A DNA stretch of 41,380 nt from contig WNDX01000021.1 in assembly GCA_009914615.1 (NCBI GenBank), positions 1-41,380 of the forward strand, written 5' to 3'. The first letter of the stretch is position 1; each line of letters starts with the position of its first letter. The stretch is from Herbaspirillum frisingense (GTDB taxonomy: Bacteria > Pseudomonadota > Gammaproteobacteria > Burkholderiales > Burkholderiaceae_D). Below are positions 1-10,332 of this stretch, piece by piece. Position numbers and translations under genes: made by a program. The notes below the pieces were generated by a model. That model searched no databases and was not told where the DNA came from. It saw nothing but the letters and a program-made list of their open reading frames with translations.

Positions 1-43
1 TGATGTGCGTCACGGCGCTTCGCCTATCCTGCGGGCTTACCAC
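1..43 (-). CDS. IS3-family transposase OrfB, first codons only
   Basis: In the -1 frame relative to orfA the strand reads VVSPQDRRSAVTHI before leaving the window, which resembles the start of OrfB catalytic subunits of IS3 elements. The DDE catalytic core would lie outside the window. An A-rich stretch (CGAAAGTGG) before the orfA stop could be the slippage site, but this is inferred from family behaviour. Confidence 0.5.
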   Translation of the reverse strand, partial: MVSPQDRRSAVTHI

Positions 44-300
44 TTTCGGCCGAGCACATCCTTCAGTGCAGCGTTGTCCAACAGGCTTTCTGCTAGCAGT
101 TTCTTGAGCTTGGCATTCTCGGCCTCCAGCGTCTTGAGCCGTTGGGCCTCGGATACCGTCATCCCGCCGAACTTGGATTTCCAGTTGTAGTACGTCGCGT
201 CGCTGATGCCGTGCTTCCGGCATACCTCGGCCACTTTCATACCGGCTTCGGCTTCCTTGAGTACGCCAATAATTTGCTCTTCGGTAAATCGTTTCTTCAT
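37..300 (-). CDS. IS3-family transposase OrfA
   Basis: An 87-residue protein. The N-terminal half is the helix-turn-helix of the IS3/IS911 OrfA family (FTEEQIIGVLKEAEAG, then EVCRKHGISDATYYNWKSK). The C-terminal half is a short leucine-rich coiled coil (LKTLEAENAKLKKLLAES). OrfA binds the terminal repeats. In this family it is joined to OrfB by a -1 ribosomal frameshift to give the active transposase. The stop codon lies just inside the start of the orfB frame, which fits that arrangement. Length is typical and the gene looks intact. Confidence 0.9.
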   Translation of the reverse strand: MKKRFTEEQIIGVLKEAEAGMKVAEVCRKHGISDATYYNWKSKFGGMTVSEAQRLKTLEAENAKLKKLLAESLLDNAALKDVLGRKW

Positions 301-382
301 GCTGCCTCCGTATGGGGCAGACTCTACATCATTGCCGTACTAATCTAGGGGAGCAGGTCAAAGACAGCGGATAGAAAAAAAG

Positions 383-417
383 AAATGGCCCGGATCGCAT
401 GACGATCCGGGCCATTT
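383..417 (-). terminator. Rho-independent terminator of the MFS transporter gene
   Basis: A perfect 15-bp inverted repeat (AAATGGCCCGGATCG and its complement) encloses a 5-nt loop. Read leftward the stem is followed by a run of T residues (complement of 374-381), and it lies 50 nt after the stop of the transporter gene. T residues also follow the stem on the plus strand, so it may stop transcription in both directions. Confidence 0.9.
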
Positions 418-466
418 TTATTGGCTGCCCGCCGCTTGCCGCGGTATCAGCGGCAAGTCGCAGCGA

Positions 467-1750
467 TCAGCGCAGGCGCAATACCGCGCGCGCCGAGATC
501 GTCGCGATCAGGCTGAGGACGGAGCCGAAGATCACGAAGTAGCTCACCGAGAGCTTGTTGCCGGTGAAGTCGATCAGCCAGGTGATGATCAGGCCGGCGA
601 AGCCGCCGAAGATGGTCACGGCGATGTTATACGCCAGCGACATGCCGGTGCCGCGCGTGGCCACCGGGAAGATGTCGGCCAGCAGGGCCGGCATGGCCGC
701 GAAGTACATGGTCATCAGCACGCCGATCACGGTCTGCAGCAACAGCAACTGGATGAAGCCCGGCGAGTTGGTCAGGAACACGAACATCGGATAGGTCAGC
801 ACGATGTACAGCGCGCTGCTGGCGATCATGAAGGGCGTGCGGCCGATCTTGTCGGACCATTCGCCCACCAGCGGCGAACCCACGGCCATGATCAGGCCGG
901 CCACCGACATCGCGGCGAACGACGACCAGGCCGGCAGGCCCAGTTGCTTGACCGCGTAGGTCGGGATGTACAGCGACAGATAGACCGAGACGGTCGCCAT
1001 GATCACGCTGCCGGCGCCGATCAGCAGGCGCATCTTCTGGCTGGAGAAGGTGTCGCGCAGCGGTGCGTCGGTCTTCTCGTTGGAGTCCTTGAACTCGGGC
1101 GCTTCGTCCAGGTGGCGGCGGATGTAGATACCGGCGGGAGCGATCAGCAGGCCGAAGATGAACGGCACGCGCCAGCCCCAGGAGGCCAGTTGCTCCGGGC
1201 TCAGCATGTTGTTGAGCACCGCGCCGAAGATCGCCGCCAGCAGCAGGCTGATGCCCTGGCTGGCCACCTGCCAGCTGGAGAAGAAGCCGCGGCGGTGCGG
1301 CGCGTGTTCGACCAGGAAGGCGGTCGAGCTGCCGAATTCGCCGCCGGCCGAGAAGCCCTGGATCATCTTGCCCAGCGCGATGCCGGCCGGCGCCAGCAGG
1401 CCGATGGTGTCATAGTTGGGCATGAAGGCGATCATCGCGGTGCCGATGGTCATGAGCGTGATCGACAGCATCAGCGCCGCCTTGCGACCCACGCGGTCGG
1501 AATAGGCGCCCAGCACCACCGCGCCCAGCGGACGCATGAAGAAGGACACGCCGAAGGTGCCGAAGGTCAGCAGCAGGGAGACCGTGTCGTTGCCGGTGGG
1601 GAAGAACTGCTTGGCGATCACGACCGCGAAGGCGCCGTAGATCAGGATGTCGAACCATTCGAGCGCATTGCCGATGGACGAGGAAATGATGGCGCGCCTG
1701 GCCTGCGGATGCGTCTGTTCTGCGGTTGGAGCCGCGCTGGTGCTGGACAT
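467..1750 (-). CDS. MFS transporter, metabolite:H+ symporter (MHS) type
   Basis: A 427-residue, twelve-helix major facilitator protein of the metabolite:proton symporter subfamily, which includes citrate, alpha-ketoglutarate and shikimate carriers. Near the N-terminus it has ISSSIGNALEWFDILIYG, the typical first helix of this group. The loop motif GAYSDRVGRKAAL follows helix 2 and a second copy, GEWSDKIGRTPFM, starts the second half. The start at 1750 is chosen because GGGAGA lies just upstream and the family signature begins soon after. An earlier in-frame start would add 54 residues that look non-coding. It lies beside prpR in the same orientation, so an organic acid linked to propionate metabolism is a reasonable but unproven substrate. 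Confidence 0.85.
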   Translation of the reverse strand: MSSTSAAPTAEQTHPQARRAIISSSIGNALEWFDILIYGAFAVVIAKQFFPTGNDTVSLLLTFGTFGVSFFMRPLGAVVLGAYSDRVGRKAALMLSITLMTIGTAMIAFMPNYDTIGLLAPAGIALGKMIQGFSAGGEFGSSTAFLVEHAPHRRGFFSSWQVASQGISLLLAAIFGAVLNNMLSPEQLASWGWRVPFIFGLLIAPAGIYIRRHLDEAPEFKDSNEKTDAPLRDTFSSQKMRLLIGAGSVIMATVSVYLSLYIPTYAVKQLGLPAWSSFAAMSVAGLIMAVGSPLVGEWSDKIGRTPFMIASSALYIVLTYPMFVFLTNSPGFIQLLLLQTVIGVLMTMYFAAMPALLADIFPVATRGTGMSLAYNIAVTIFGGFAGLIITWLIDFTGNKLSVSYFVIFGSVLSLIATISARAVLRLR

Positions 1751-2077
1751 GGATTCTCCCTGTTTGAATGGTGCAAGTGATTGAAGGAGCGGGCCGGCAG
1801 GCCTCGCCGGAAGGGGCAGGCGCGCTGCCCGTGTGTGGTCGATTCTCACCCCGAAGTACGGCATGCGCCGATACAGCGGCCGAGGATAGGGGGCGCGTGG
1901 ACGGCCTGTCAAGGAGCGCTGTCGTATGATTATCAGGCGACGGGAAAGCCGCGTAGGATTTCATTCGGCGCAAATAATTTACGACCGAATGTCCATCGAT
2001 TCTCCTGCACTGATAGCCACGAATCGCCACGAGCGCGTGTCGTGGCACAGGCCTTGATCGGTACCTTCAGCGCGCAT

Positions 2078-3727
<1,650 letters not shown>

Positions 3728-3740
3728 GGATGATCCGGAT

Positions 3741-3792
3741 GTTTCAATTCGTTCAAGTGAAACGTTAATGTAACACTTTTGGAACGTTCCAA
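3741..3792. promoter_or_regulatory. Palindromes upstream of prpB, candidate PrpR or other regulator sites
   Basis: Three inverted repeats are packed here: GTTTCA/TGAAAC (3741-3763), an imperfect AAGTG...CACTT repeat centred near 3766, and a perfect TTGGAACGTTCCAA (3779-3792). They lie about 150 bp upstream of the sigma-54 promoter, the usual distance for enhancer sites. Which protein binds them is not known from sequence. Confidence 0.5.
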
Positions 3793-3933
3793 GTGGCCGC
3801 GCGATAGACAGCCGTGGCCGGGAGAATCGCGTTGGCGGTCCATCGGAGGTGCGGCTAAGTCGTTGATTTTCTTTCGCTTGTCGCCTGCGGCAAGTGCGGA
3901 CGCCGGCTGCGGTTCGCTTTTGCCGCAGCGCCG

Positions 3934-3949
3934 TGGCACGGCCGTTGCA
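3934..3949 (+). promoter_or_regulatory. Sigma-54 promoter of prpBC
   Basis: TGGCACG-GCCG-TTGCA matches the -24/-12 consensus (TGGCAC-N5-TTGC) closely. Transcription would start near 3960, about 95 nt before the prpB start codon. Its presence agrees with the sigma-54 activator PrpR encoded divergently. Confidence 0.85.
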
Positions 3950-4055
3950 ATACAGCCTGCCAGTTTGTCCGATGAAACGCCCAGGCGTCGCATGACAAAA
4001 GACAATGCGCGGACACGGCAAGAAACATCCAGCAACCCACACTGAAGGTGTCACC

Positions 4056-4946
4056 ATGGCTCTCCACTCCGCAGGCGCAGCATTCCGCAAGGCCGTCCAG
4101 GAAGAATCCCCGTTGCAGGTCATCGGCGCGATCAGCGCCAACCACGCGCTGCTGGCCAAGCGCGCGGGCTTTCGTGCGATCTATCTGTCCGGCGGCGGCG
4201 TCGCGGCCGGTTCGCTGGGCTTGCCCGACCTGGGCATCTCCAACCTCGACGACGTGCTGACCGACGTGCGCCGCATCACCGATGTCTGCGACCTGCCGCT
4301 GCTGGTGGACGTGGACACCGGCTTCGGCGCCTCGGCCTTCAACGTGGCGCGTACCGTGAAGTCGATGATCAAGTTCGGCGCCGCCGCCGTGCATATCGAA
4401 GACCAGGTTGGCGCCAAGCGCTGCGGCCACCGTCCGGGCAAGGAAATCGTCACCAAGCAGGAAATGGTGGATCGCATCAAGGCCGCGGTGGACGCCCGTA
4501 CCGACGACAATTTCGTGATCATGGCGCGCACCGACGCGCTGGCCGTGGAGGGCCTGGAGGCCGCGGTGGAGCGCGCCGTCGCCTGCGTCGAAGCCGGCGC
4601 CGACATGATCTTCCCGGAAGCCATCACCGACCTGGCGATGTACAAGACATTCGCCAACGCCGTGAAGGTGCCGATCCTGGCCAACATCACCGAGTTCGGC
4701 TCGACCCCGCTGTTCACCGTGGATGAACTCAAGGACGCCGACGTCGGCATCGTGCTGTATCCGCTGTCGGCCTTCCGCGCCATGAACAAGGCGGCCGAGA
4801 ACGTCTATAACGCCATCCGCCGCGACGGCACGCAAAAGAACGTGGTCGATACCATGCAGACCCGCATGGAGCTGTATGACCGCATCGACTACCACAGCTA
4901 CGAGCAAAAGCTGGACGCGCTGTTCGCCCAGCAAAAGAACAAGTAA
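4056..4946 (+). CDS. prpB: 2-methylisocitrate lyase PrpB
   Basis: A 296-residue member of the isocitrate lyase/PEP mutase superfamily. It cleaves 2-methylisocitrate to pyruvate and succinate, the last step of the methylcitrate cycle. The catalytic signature [10 protein letters not shown] is present, preceded by the metal-binding stretch [12 protein letters not shown] and the EDQ motif. Start at 4056 is chosen because a purine-rich GAAGGTG lies just upstream and the protein then has the family length; an in-frame start 51 nt earlier would add 17 unlikely residues. It is followed after 75 bp by prpC, likely in one operon from the sigma-54 promoter. Confidence 0.95.
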   Translation: MALHSAGAAFRKAVQEESPLQVIGAISANHALLAKRAGFRAIYLSGGGVAAGSLGLPDLGISNLDDVLTDVRRITDVCDLPLLVDVDTGFGASAFNVARTVKSMIKFGAAAVHIEDQVGAKRCGHRPGKEIVTKQEMVDRIKAAVDARTDDNFVIMARTDALAVEGLEAAVERAVACVEAGADMIFPEAITDLAMYKTFANAVKVPILANITEFGSTPLFTVDELKDADVGIVLYPLSAFRAMNKAAENVYNAIRRDGTQKNVVDTMQTRMELYDRIDYHSYEQKLDALFAQQKNK

Positions 4947-5021
4947 GCCGGCCGGCCCGCCGCAGGCGATCGGGCCGGTTCCAACAATAAGCAAGTCCAC
5001 CGATACCTTGAGGAGAACACG

Positions 5022-6179
5022 ATGAGCGAACAACAGGCAGCACCGGGCTTCAAGCCCAAGAAATCCGTGGCCCTGTCCGGCGTGACCGCCGGCAACACTG
5101 CGCTGTGCACCGTCGGCAAGACCGGCAACGACCTGCACTACCGCGGCTACGACATCCTGGACGTGGCCGATAGCTGCGAGTTCGAGGAGATCGCCCACCT
5201 GCTGGTGCACGGCAAGCTGCCCACCGCCGCCGAACTGCGCGCCTACAAGGCCAAGCTGAAGGCGCTGCGCGGCCTGCCGGCCAACGTCAAGGCGGCGCTG
5301 GAATGGCTGCCGGCGGCATCGCACCCGATGGACGTGATGCGCACCGGCGTTTCCGCGCTGGGCTGTGTGCTGCCGGAGAAGGACGACCATAACATCCCGG
5401 GCGCGCGCGACATCGCCGACCGCCTGATGGCCTCGCTGGGCTCGATGCTGCTGTACTGGTATCACTACAGCCACAACGGCAACCGCATCGACGTCGAGAC
5501 CGACGATGACTCCATCGGCGCCCACTTCCTGCACCTGCTGCATGGCGAGAAGCCGTCGGACGCCTGGGAAAAGGCCATGCACACGTCGCTGATCCTGTAC
5601 GCCGAGCACGAATTCAATGCCTCCACCTTCACCGGCCGCGTCATCGCCGGCACCGGCTCGGACATGCATTCGGCCATCACCGGCGCCATCGGCGCGCTGC
5701 GCGGCCCCAAGCACGGCGGCGCCAACGAAGTCGCGTTCGAGATCCAGAAGCGCTACGACAACCCGGACGAAGCCGAAGCCGACATCCGCCGTCGCGTCGA
5801 AAACAAGGAAGTGGTGATCGGCTTCGGTCACCCGGTCTACACCATCTCCGATCCGCGCAACAAGGTGATCAAGGAAGTGGCGCGCAAGCTGTCCAAGGAA
5901 GCCGGCTCGACCAAGATGTTCGACATCGCCGAACGCCTGGAAACGGTGATGTGGGATATCAAGAAAATGTTCCCCAACCTCGATTGGTTCTCGGCCGTGT
6001 CCTACCACATGATGGGTGTGCCGACCGCGATGTTCACGCCGCTGTTCGTGATCGCCCGCACCTCGGGGTGGGCGGCGCACATCATCGAGCAGCGCATCGA
6101 CAACAAGATCATCCGTCCGTCGGCCAACTACGTCGGTCCGGAAGATCTGAAATTCGTGCCGATCGCCAAGCGCAAATAA
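5022..6179 (+). CDS. prpC: 2-methylcitrate synthase PrpC
   Basis: A 385-residue citrate-synthase-fold enzyme joining propionyl-CoA and oxaloacetate to 2-methylcitrate. The two catalytic histidines are in GPKHGGANE and GFGHPVYT, and the catalytic aspartate is in PNLDWFSA. The short N-terminus and the overall length are typical of PrpC rather than of the longer hexameric GltA. An AGGAG ribosome site is placed well before the ATG. In many betaproteobacteria acnD, prpF and/or prpD come next; here they are absent and a lipoprotein gene follows. Confidence 0.94.
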   Translation: MSEQQAAPGFKPKKSVALSGVTAGNTALCTVGKTGNDLHYRGYDILDVADSCEFEEIAHLLVHGKLPTAAELRAYKAKLKALRGLPANVKAALEWLPAASHPMDVMRTGVSALGCVLPEKDDHNIPGARDIADRLMASLGSMLLYWYHYSHNGNRIDVETDDDSIGAHFLHLLHGEKPSDAWEKAMHTSLILYAEHEFNASTFTGRVIAGTGSDMHSAITGAIGALRGPKHGGANEVAFEIQKRYDNPDEAEADIRRRVENKEVVIGFGHPVYTISDPRNKVIKEVARKLSKEAGSTKMFDIAERLETVMWDIKKMFPNLDWFSAVSYHMMGVPTAMFTPLFVIARTSGWAAHIIEQRIDNKIIRPSANYVGPEDLKFVPIAKRK

Positions 6180-6296
6180 GCGGCGGAGGGGGCAGGGATC
6201 AAGGAGGAGGGAAGCCGCGGCGGCGCCGGTTTGGAGCCGCCGTGGCCGGCAGATTTGTAACAAGATCTGCACAGTGTCGTGACAAATGCAATAAAT

Positions 6297-6305
6297 TGCT
6301 AAGAT
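6297..6305 (+). promoter_or_regulatory. Candidate extended -10 promoter for the lipoprotein gene
   Basis: TGCTAAGAT is an extended -10 (TGn-TAAGAT) in an AT-richer patch 85 nt before the lipoprotein start. No convincing -35 is seen at normal spacing, so this is tentative. Confidence 0.3.
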
Positions 6306-6389
6306 GCGGTCGAATCATTTTGAGCCCTCTTCCGGGATCCGGTTCGCTGCAGCGCAGTATCCGGGTCCGCACCTCACCTGGATATTCCG

Positions 6390-6821
6390 ATGACCGCATT
6401 GAACGCTACGCGCTTTTCCTCTGCCCTGACCCTCTGTTTCGCCGGCGCGGCCGCCGTCCTGCTGGCTTCCTGCGCCTCGCAGGAAGCGGTGCCGGTGACC
6501 GAAACCAAGCCCGTGCTGCCGCAGATCTTCAAGGCGCCGGCCGCCACCCAGCCCACTTGGGCGACCCAACTGGTGACCGGCAACTTCAGCTGCGAGATGG
6601 GCAACAAGGTGGAATTGCGCATGGACGGCCGCGTCACCGATGGCGTGACGCTGACCTGGAAGGGCAATTCCTACACGATGAACCCGGTCAGCACCTCGAC
6701 CGGCGCGGTGCGCCTGGAGAACAGGAGCGAAGGGCTGGTGTGGATCCAGATTCCGTCGAAGTCGATGCTGCTCAATTCCAAGATCGGCCAGCAGCTCGCC
6801 AACGACTGCAAGGCCAGGTAA
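6390..6821 (+). CDS. Lipoprotein with MliC-like (C-type lysozyme inhibitor) domain
   Basis: A 143-residue protein with a lipoprotein signal: charged start, hydrophobic stretch and lipobox LLASC, so Cys 28 would be lipidated. The mature part resembles membrane-bound lysozyme inhibitors of the MliC family: a Cys near the start (NFSCEMGNKVEL), a tryptophan-lysine-glycine strand (LTWKGNSYTM), an STGAVRLEN strand where MliC proteins have SGARYE, and a closing Cys (ANDCKAR). Such proteins sit in the outer membrane and block host C-type lysozyme. The match is from motif reading only. It lies between prpC and prpE, though no link to propionate use is evident. Confidence 0.6.
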   Translation: MTALNATRFSSALTLCFAGAAAVLLASCASQEAVPVTETKPVLPQIFKAPAATQPTWATQLVTGNFSCEMGNKVELRMDGRVTDGVTLTWKGNSYTMNPVSTSTGAVRLENRSEGLVWIQIPSKSMLLNSKIGQQLANDCKAR

Positions 6822-7145
6822 GCCTGGTCGGCGCCTGCCGACGGCGCCGGCATCTGATATCTTCATCCTCGCGGACGGCGATCGCCGTCCGCTCCCTCCC
6901 TCCGTTTCCCCGTTTCTCCGTTGCAGCAGGATGGACACGCTCGAAGAGGCGTTCCTGCATGCCGCCGCCGCGCCGCGGCAGCACCTGCATCCCCGATTCA
7001 GCAGCAAGTAAGTTTGCCGTGCCAGAGTATTGGCATCGCCGCGTCCGCAGAGGCCGGCGGCGCGAGCAGGCACACGTCGTCCGCATATAACAAGAACGCG
7101 GACGCGACCATCAAGATTCCAATTCGAAAGACATGAGGAGACATC
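6822..7145. other. Intergenic region before prpE, no gene seen
   Basis: This 324-bp gap holds no protein gene I would support. A 26-codon frame (6931-7011) follows a GCAGCAGG stretch but has no recognisable features. No clear terminator or sigma-54 element was seen. A ribosome site (GAGGAGAC) for prpE is at its right end. Confidence 0.5.
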
Positions 7146-9032
7146 ATGCAATACGAGGAATTCTATCGCCAGTCCATCGAGCAGCCCGAGGTGTTCTGGG
7201 CGCATCAGGCCGAGCGCATTCACTGGGAACAGCCGTTTTCCCAAACGCTGGATTATTCGCGCGCGCCGTTCGCGCGCTGGTTCATCGGCGGCAAGACCAA
7301 TCTCTGCCACAACGCGGTTGACCGCCACCTGCCGCTGCGCGCGCAGCAGCCGGCGCTGATCGCCATCTCCACCGAGACCGGCAGCGAGCGCACCTATACC
7401 TATGCCGAGCTGCAGCAAGAGGTGATGGCCATGGCCGCCGCCATGCAATCGCTGGGCGTGGCGCGCGGCGAGCGGGTGCTGATCTATATGCCGATGATCG
7501 CCGAGGCGGTGTTCGCCATGCTGGCCTGCGCGCGCATCGGCGCCGTGCATTCGGTGGTGTTCGGCGGCTTCGCCTCCAACAGCCTGGCCTCGCGCATCGA
7601 CGATGCGCAGCCGCGGCTGATCGTCTCGGCCGACGCCGGTTCGCGCGGCGGCAAGGTGATTCCCTATAAGGGCTTGCTGGACGAGGCGATCCGCCTGGCA
7701 CGGCACAAGCCGGCGCACGTGCTGCTGGCCGATCGCGGCCTGGCGGAAATGCCGCGCACGCTGGAGCGCGACGTCGATTACGCGCCGCTGCGCGAAAAAT
7801 ACCTGGGCCAGCCAGTACCGGTCGCCTGGCTGGAATCCAACGAGACCAGCTACGTGCTCTACACCTCCGGCACCACCGGCAAGCCCAAGGGCGTCCAGCG
7901 CGACGTCGGCGGTTATGCGGTGGCGCTGGCGGCGTCGATGCAGCACATCTTCTGCGGCCAGCCCGGCGAGACCTACTTCTGCACGTCGGACATCGGCTGG
8001 GTGGTGGGGCACTCCTACATCGTCTATGGCCCGCTGATCCACGGCATGGCGACCGTGCTCTACGAAGGCTTGCCGATCCGGCCCGACGCCGGCGTGTGGT
8101 GGAGCATCGTCGAGAAGTACAAGGTCACGCGCATGTTCTCCGCGCCGACCGCGATCCGCGTGCTGAAGAAGCAGCCGCCGGAATTCATGCAACGCTACGA
8201 CACCTCGTCGCTGAAGGCGCTCTACCTGGCCGGCGAGCCGCTGGACGAAACCACGTCGACCTGGATTTCCGACGCGCTGGGCGTGCCGGTGATCGACAAC
8301 TACTGGCAGACCGAATCCGGCTGGCCCATCATCTCGATCGCCAAGGGCGTGGACGACAAGCCCACGCGCCTGGGCAGCCCCGGCGTGCCGATGGCCGGCT
8401 ACAGGATGGCCATCCTCAACGAGACCACCGGCGAGGAATGCGCGCCCAACGAAAAAGGCGTGGTGGCCATCGAAGGCCCGCTGCCGCCGGGCTGCATGCA
8501 GACCGTGTACGGCGACGACCAGCGCTTCGTCAACACCTATTGGCGCAGCCTGCCGCGCGAGGTGTATTCCACTTTCGATTGGGGCATCAAGGACGCCGAC
8601 GGTTATTACTTCATCCTCGGCCGCACCGATGACGTGATCAACGTCGCCGGCCACCGCCTGGGCACGCGCGAGATCGAGGAGAGCATCTCCAGCCACCCGA
8701 ATGTCTCCGAAGTGGCCGTGGTGGGTGTGGAAGACAAGCTGAAGGGCCAGGTCGCCTTTGCCTTCGCCATCCTCAAGAACGCCGACGCAGCCGCCACGCC
8801 GCAGCAGAAACTGGCGCTGGAAGGCGAGATCATGGGCGTGGTGGACCAGCAGATCGGCGCCGTCGGCCGGCCCGCGCGCGTGTTCTTCGTCAGCCTGCTG
8901 CCCAAGACGCGTTCCGGCAAGCTGCTGCGCCGGGCCATCCAGGCCATCTGCGAAGGGCGCGATCCGGGCGACCTGCCGACCATCGAGGATCCGGCGGCGC
9001 TGGAGCAGGTGAGGGCAGTGTTGCGGGCATAG
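7146..9032 (+). CDS. prpE: Propionyl-CoA synthetase PrpE
   Basis: A 628-residue acyl-CoA synthetase of the ANL superfamily. It activates propionate to propionyl-CoA through an acyl-adenylate. The AMP-binding P-loop is YTSGTTGKPKGVQRD, the adenylate motif is DNYWQTESGWP, and the hinge/A8 region is GRTDDVINVAGHRLGTREIE. The conserved lysine near the C-terminus is in TRSGKLLRR; in this family acetylation of that lysine shuts off the enzyme. GAGGAG precedes the ATG. It supplies the substrate of PrpC, so the pathway is split by the lipoprotein gene and may have its own promoter. Confidence 0.95.
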   Translation: MQYEEFYRQSIEQPEVFWAHQAERIHWEQPFSQTLDYSRAPFARWFIGGKTNLCHNAVDRHLPLRAQQPALIAISTETGSERTYTYAELQQEVMAMAAAMQSLGVARGERVLIYMPMIAEAVFAMLACARIGAVHSVVFGGFASNSLASRIDDAQPRLIVSADAGSRGGKVIPYKGLLDEAIRLARHKPAHVLLADRGLAEMPRTLERDVDYAPLREKYLGQPVPVAWLESNETSYVLYTSGTTGKPKGVQRDVGGYAVALAASMQHIFCGQPGETYFCTSDIGWVVGHSYIVYGPLIHGMATVLYEGLPIRPDAGVWWSIVEKYKVTRMFSAPTAIRVLKKQPPEFMQRYDTSSLKALYLAGEPLDETTSTWISDALGVPVIDNYWQTESGWPIISIAKGVDDKPTRLGSPGVPMAGYRMAILNETTGEECAPNEKGVVAIEGPLPPGCMQTVYGDDQRFVNTYWRSLPREVYSTFDWGIKDADGYYFILGRTDDVINVAGHRLGTREIEESISSHPNVSEVAVVGVEDKLKGQVAFAFAILKNADAAATPQQKLALEGEIMGVVDQQIGAVGRPARVFFVSLLPKTRSGKLLRRAIQAICEGRDPGDLPTIEDPAALEQVRAVLRA

Positions 9033-9127
9033 CACGGAGTTCGGAATACATCGAATCGCCTTCGGCAACAATTCGAGAATCGCGCGGAGATTGCCGTTGG
9101 CGCCGGCCCGGTAACCAGACCGTCATG

Positions 9128-9200
9128 TTGTCCAAATAGCATCGGCTCGGTCCACTTCACGGTGGATCCGATCGATGCGCCTTCAACCCATATTGGACAA
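9128..9200. repeat. Inverted repeat TTGTCCAA / TTGGACAA upstream of the porin gene
   Basis: TTGTCCAA (9128-9135) and its exact complement TTGGACAA (9193-9200) flank 57 bp directly before the porin start, with a second weaker dyad (GGTCCAC/GTGGATC) between them. It could be a pair of regulator half-sites or a folded leader. No function can be assigned. Confidence 0.4.
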
Positions 9201-9205
9201 TACTG

Positions 9206-10261
9206 ATGCGAACCCTCCTCTTCATCGGCATGGCGATTCCATGCGTGCTGGCGCGGGCCAACGAGGCCCAGCCGGATGTGAAGCTCTACGGCGTGCTCGA
9301 CGTCGGCGTCGAATACATCAATAACGCCGGCGACAAGGGCGGCGCGATCATCCGCATGCAGTCGGGCGGCATGAGCACCTCGCATGTGGGCCTGCGTGGC
9401 AGCGAGCCGCTGGGCGGCGGGATGCGTGCCTTCATGCAGCTGGAGAACGGTTTCCTGGCCGACACCGGCCGCGCCGCCGACCCGCGCTCGCTGTTCAACC
9501 GCCAGGCCAATGTCGGCATCGCCTGGGCTGGCGGCAGTGTCCTGCTGGGGCGCAGCGACAGCACCCCCGGCGACTTCCTGAGCGATGACCCGTTCGGCAA
9601 CAATTACACCTGGTCCGGCGTCAGCACCCACCTGCGCGGCGGGCGGCGCGACGGCACGCTGGGCCGGGTGTCCAACCTGGTCAAGTACGAAGGCCGCTTC
9701 GGCGCCTATCGCCTGGGCGCCAGCTATGGCTTCGGAGAAGTGGCGGGCAAGCCGGCGGCCGATGCCAAATACGCCTCGGCCCTCGACTACCGTCAAGCCG
9801 GCTGGGGCTGGACGCTGATCTACGACAGGGAGAACAGCGATGTCCTGTTTCCTGGCTACAGCCGCGCCGGCAACCTCGGGCTGTCGGGATCGGCGCTGCT
9901 GGGGCGCTCCAAGGTCTCTGCCGGTTATCGTCGTCATCTAAAGCATGGCATCGGGCGGGCCGACCTGCGCAGCGATTTCCTCTGGCTCGGCCTGGCCTTG
10001 CCGCTGGCGGGGGCCAACACCCTGTCGTTCGGCTTCTACCACGTTGACATGCGCAATGTGCCGGACAACGGCGGTGAGAATCCCCGCCTGTTCGCGGCGC
10101 GGCTGCGTCACGCGATGTCGGCCCGCACCGACCTGTACGCCACCGCCGGCTACGCCTGGATCGGCAACGGCCAGCCCGTCGGCGTGGGTAACAATGCCCG
10201 CCTGTATGCCGAGAACGGCGCCCAGGTCGGCATCAATCTCGGCATGCGGCACAAGTTCTAG
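9206..10261 (+). CDS. Outer-membrane general porin (Burkholderiales type)
   Basis: A 351-residue protein with a signal peptide (MRTLLFIGMAIPCVLARA) and a beta-barrel typical of Gram-negative trimeric porins. It starts with VKLYGVLDVGVEYINN, has the conserved SHVGLRGSEPLGGGMRAFMQLENGF and the RQANVGIAW strand, and ends in a terminal phenylalanine (MRHKF) needed for barrel assembly. The ribosome site is weak. It is followed by a hairpin with a T-run. The specific solute is unknown. The location next to propionate genes does not prove a role in propionate uptake. Confidence 0.9.
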   Translation: MRTLLFIGMAIPCVLARANEAQPDVKLYGVLDVGVEYINNAGDKGGAIIRMQSGGMSTSHVGLRGSEPLGGGMRAFMQLENGFLADTGRAADPRSLFNRQANVGIAWAGGSVLLGRSDSTPGDFLSDDPFGNNYTWSGVSTHLRGGRRDGTLGRVSNLVKYEGRFGAYRLGASYGFGEVAGKPAADAKYASALDYRQAGWGWTLIYDRENSDVLFPGYSRAGNLGLSGSALLGRSKVSAGYRRHLKHGIGRADLRSDFLWLGLALPLAGANTLSFGFYHVDMRNVPDNGGENPRLFAARLRHAMSARTDLYATAGYAWIGNGQPVGVGNNARLYAENGAQVGINLGMRHKF

Positions 10262-10296
10262 CGGCGCTTTCGCGCATGCGCGCGCGGCCGCTTTTG
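10260..10296 (+). terminator. Probable terminator after the porin gene
   Basis: AGCGGC (10260-10265) pairs with GCCGCT (10287-10292) around a GC-rich self-complementary core and is followed by TTTT. It lies immediately after the porin stop, so the next gene is better started at 10333 than upstream. Confidence 0.55.
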
Positions 10297-10332
10297 GATA
10301 AACTTGGGGCTTTTGCCGCTGTGCCCACCGAC

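Larger units (their letters stand above)
1..360 (-). mobile_element. IS3-family insertion sequence, partial (cut by window start)
   Basis: Only the orfA-side end of the element is inside the window. Reading leftward it has a terminal sequence starting TGACCTGCTCCCC at 360, then orfA, then the first codons of orfB running off the edge. A TG start and orfA/orfB in a -1 relation are usual for the IS3 family. The right boundary at 360 is inferred from that terminal motif. The left end and the target duplication cannot be seen. Confidence 0.8.

Noticed and set aside
944..1780. Long rightward frame opposite the MFS gene
   Set aside because: It is the complement of a clear MFS transporter. The translation is rich in Gln, Arg and His with no domain, as expected of antisense frames in GC-rich DNA.
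3855..6272. 805-codon leftward frame across prpB and prpC
   Set aside because: It is antisense to two enzymes with catalytic motifs. Its translation is rich in Val, Gly and His and has no recognisable domain.
6931..7011. 26-codon frame before prpE
   Set aside because: It has a purine stretch upstream but no protein-like features or coupling, so it was not listed as a gene.
6315..9071. 918-codon leftward frame opposite prpE
   Set aside because: Antisense shadow of prpE with typical His/Gly/Ala-rich composition.
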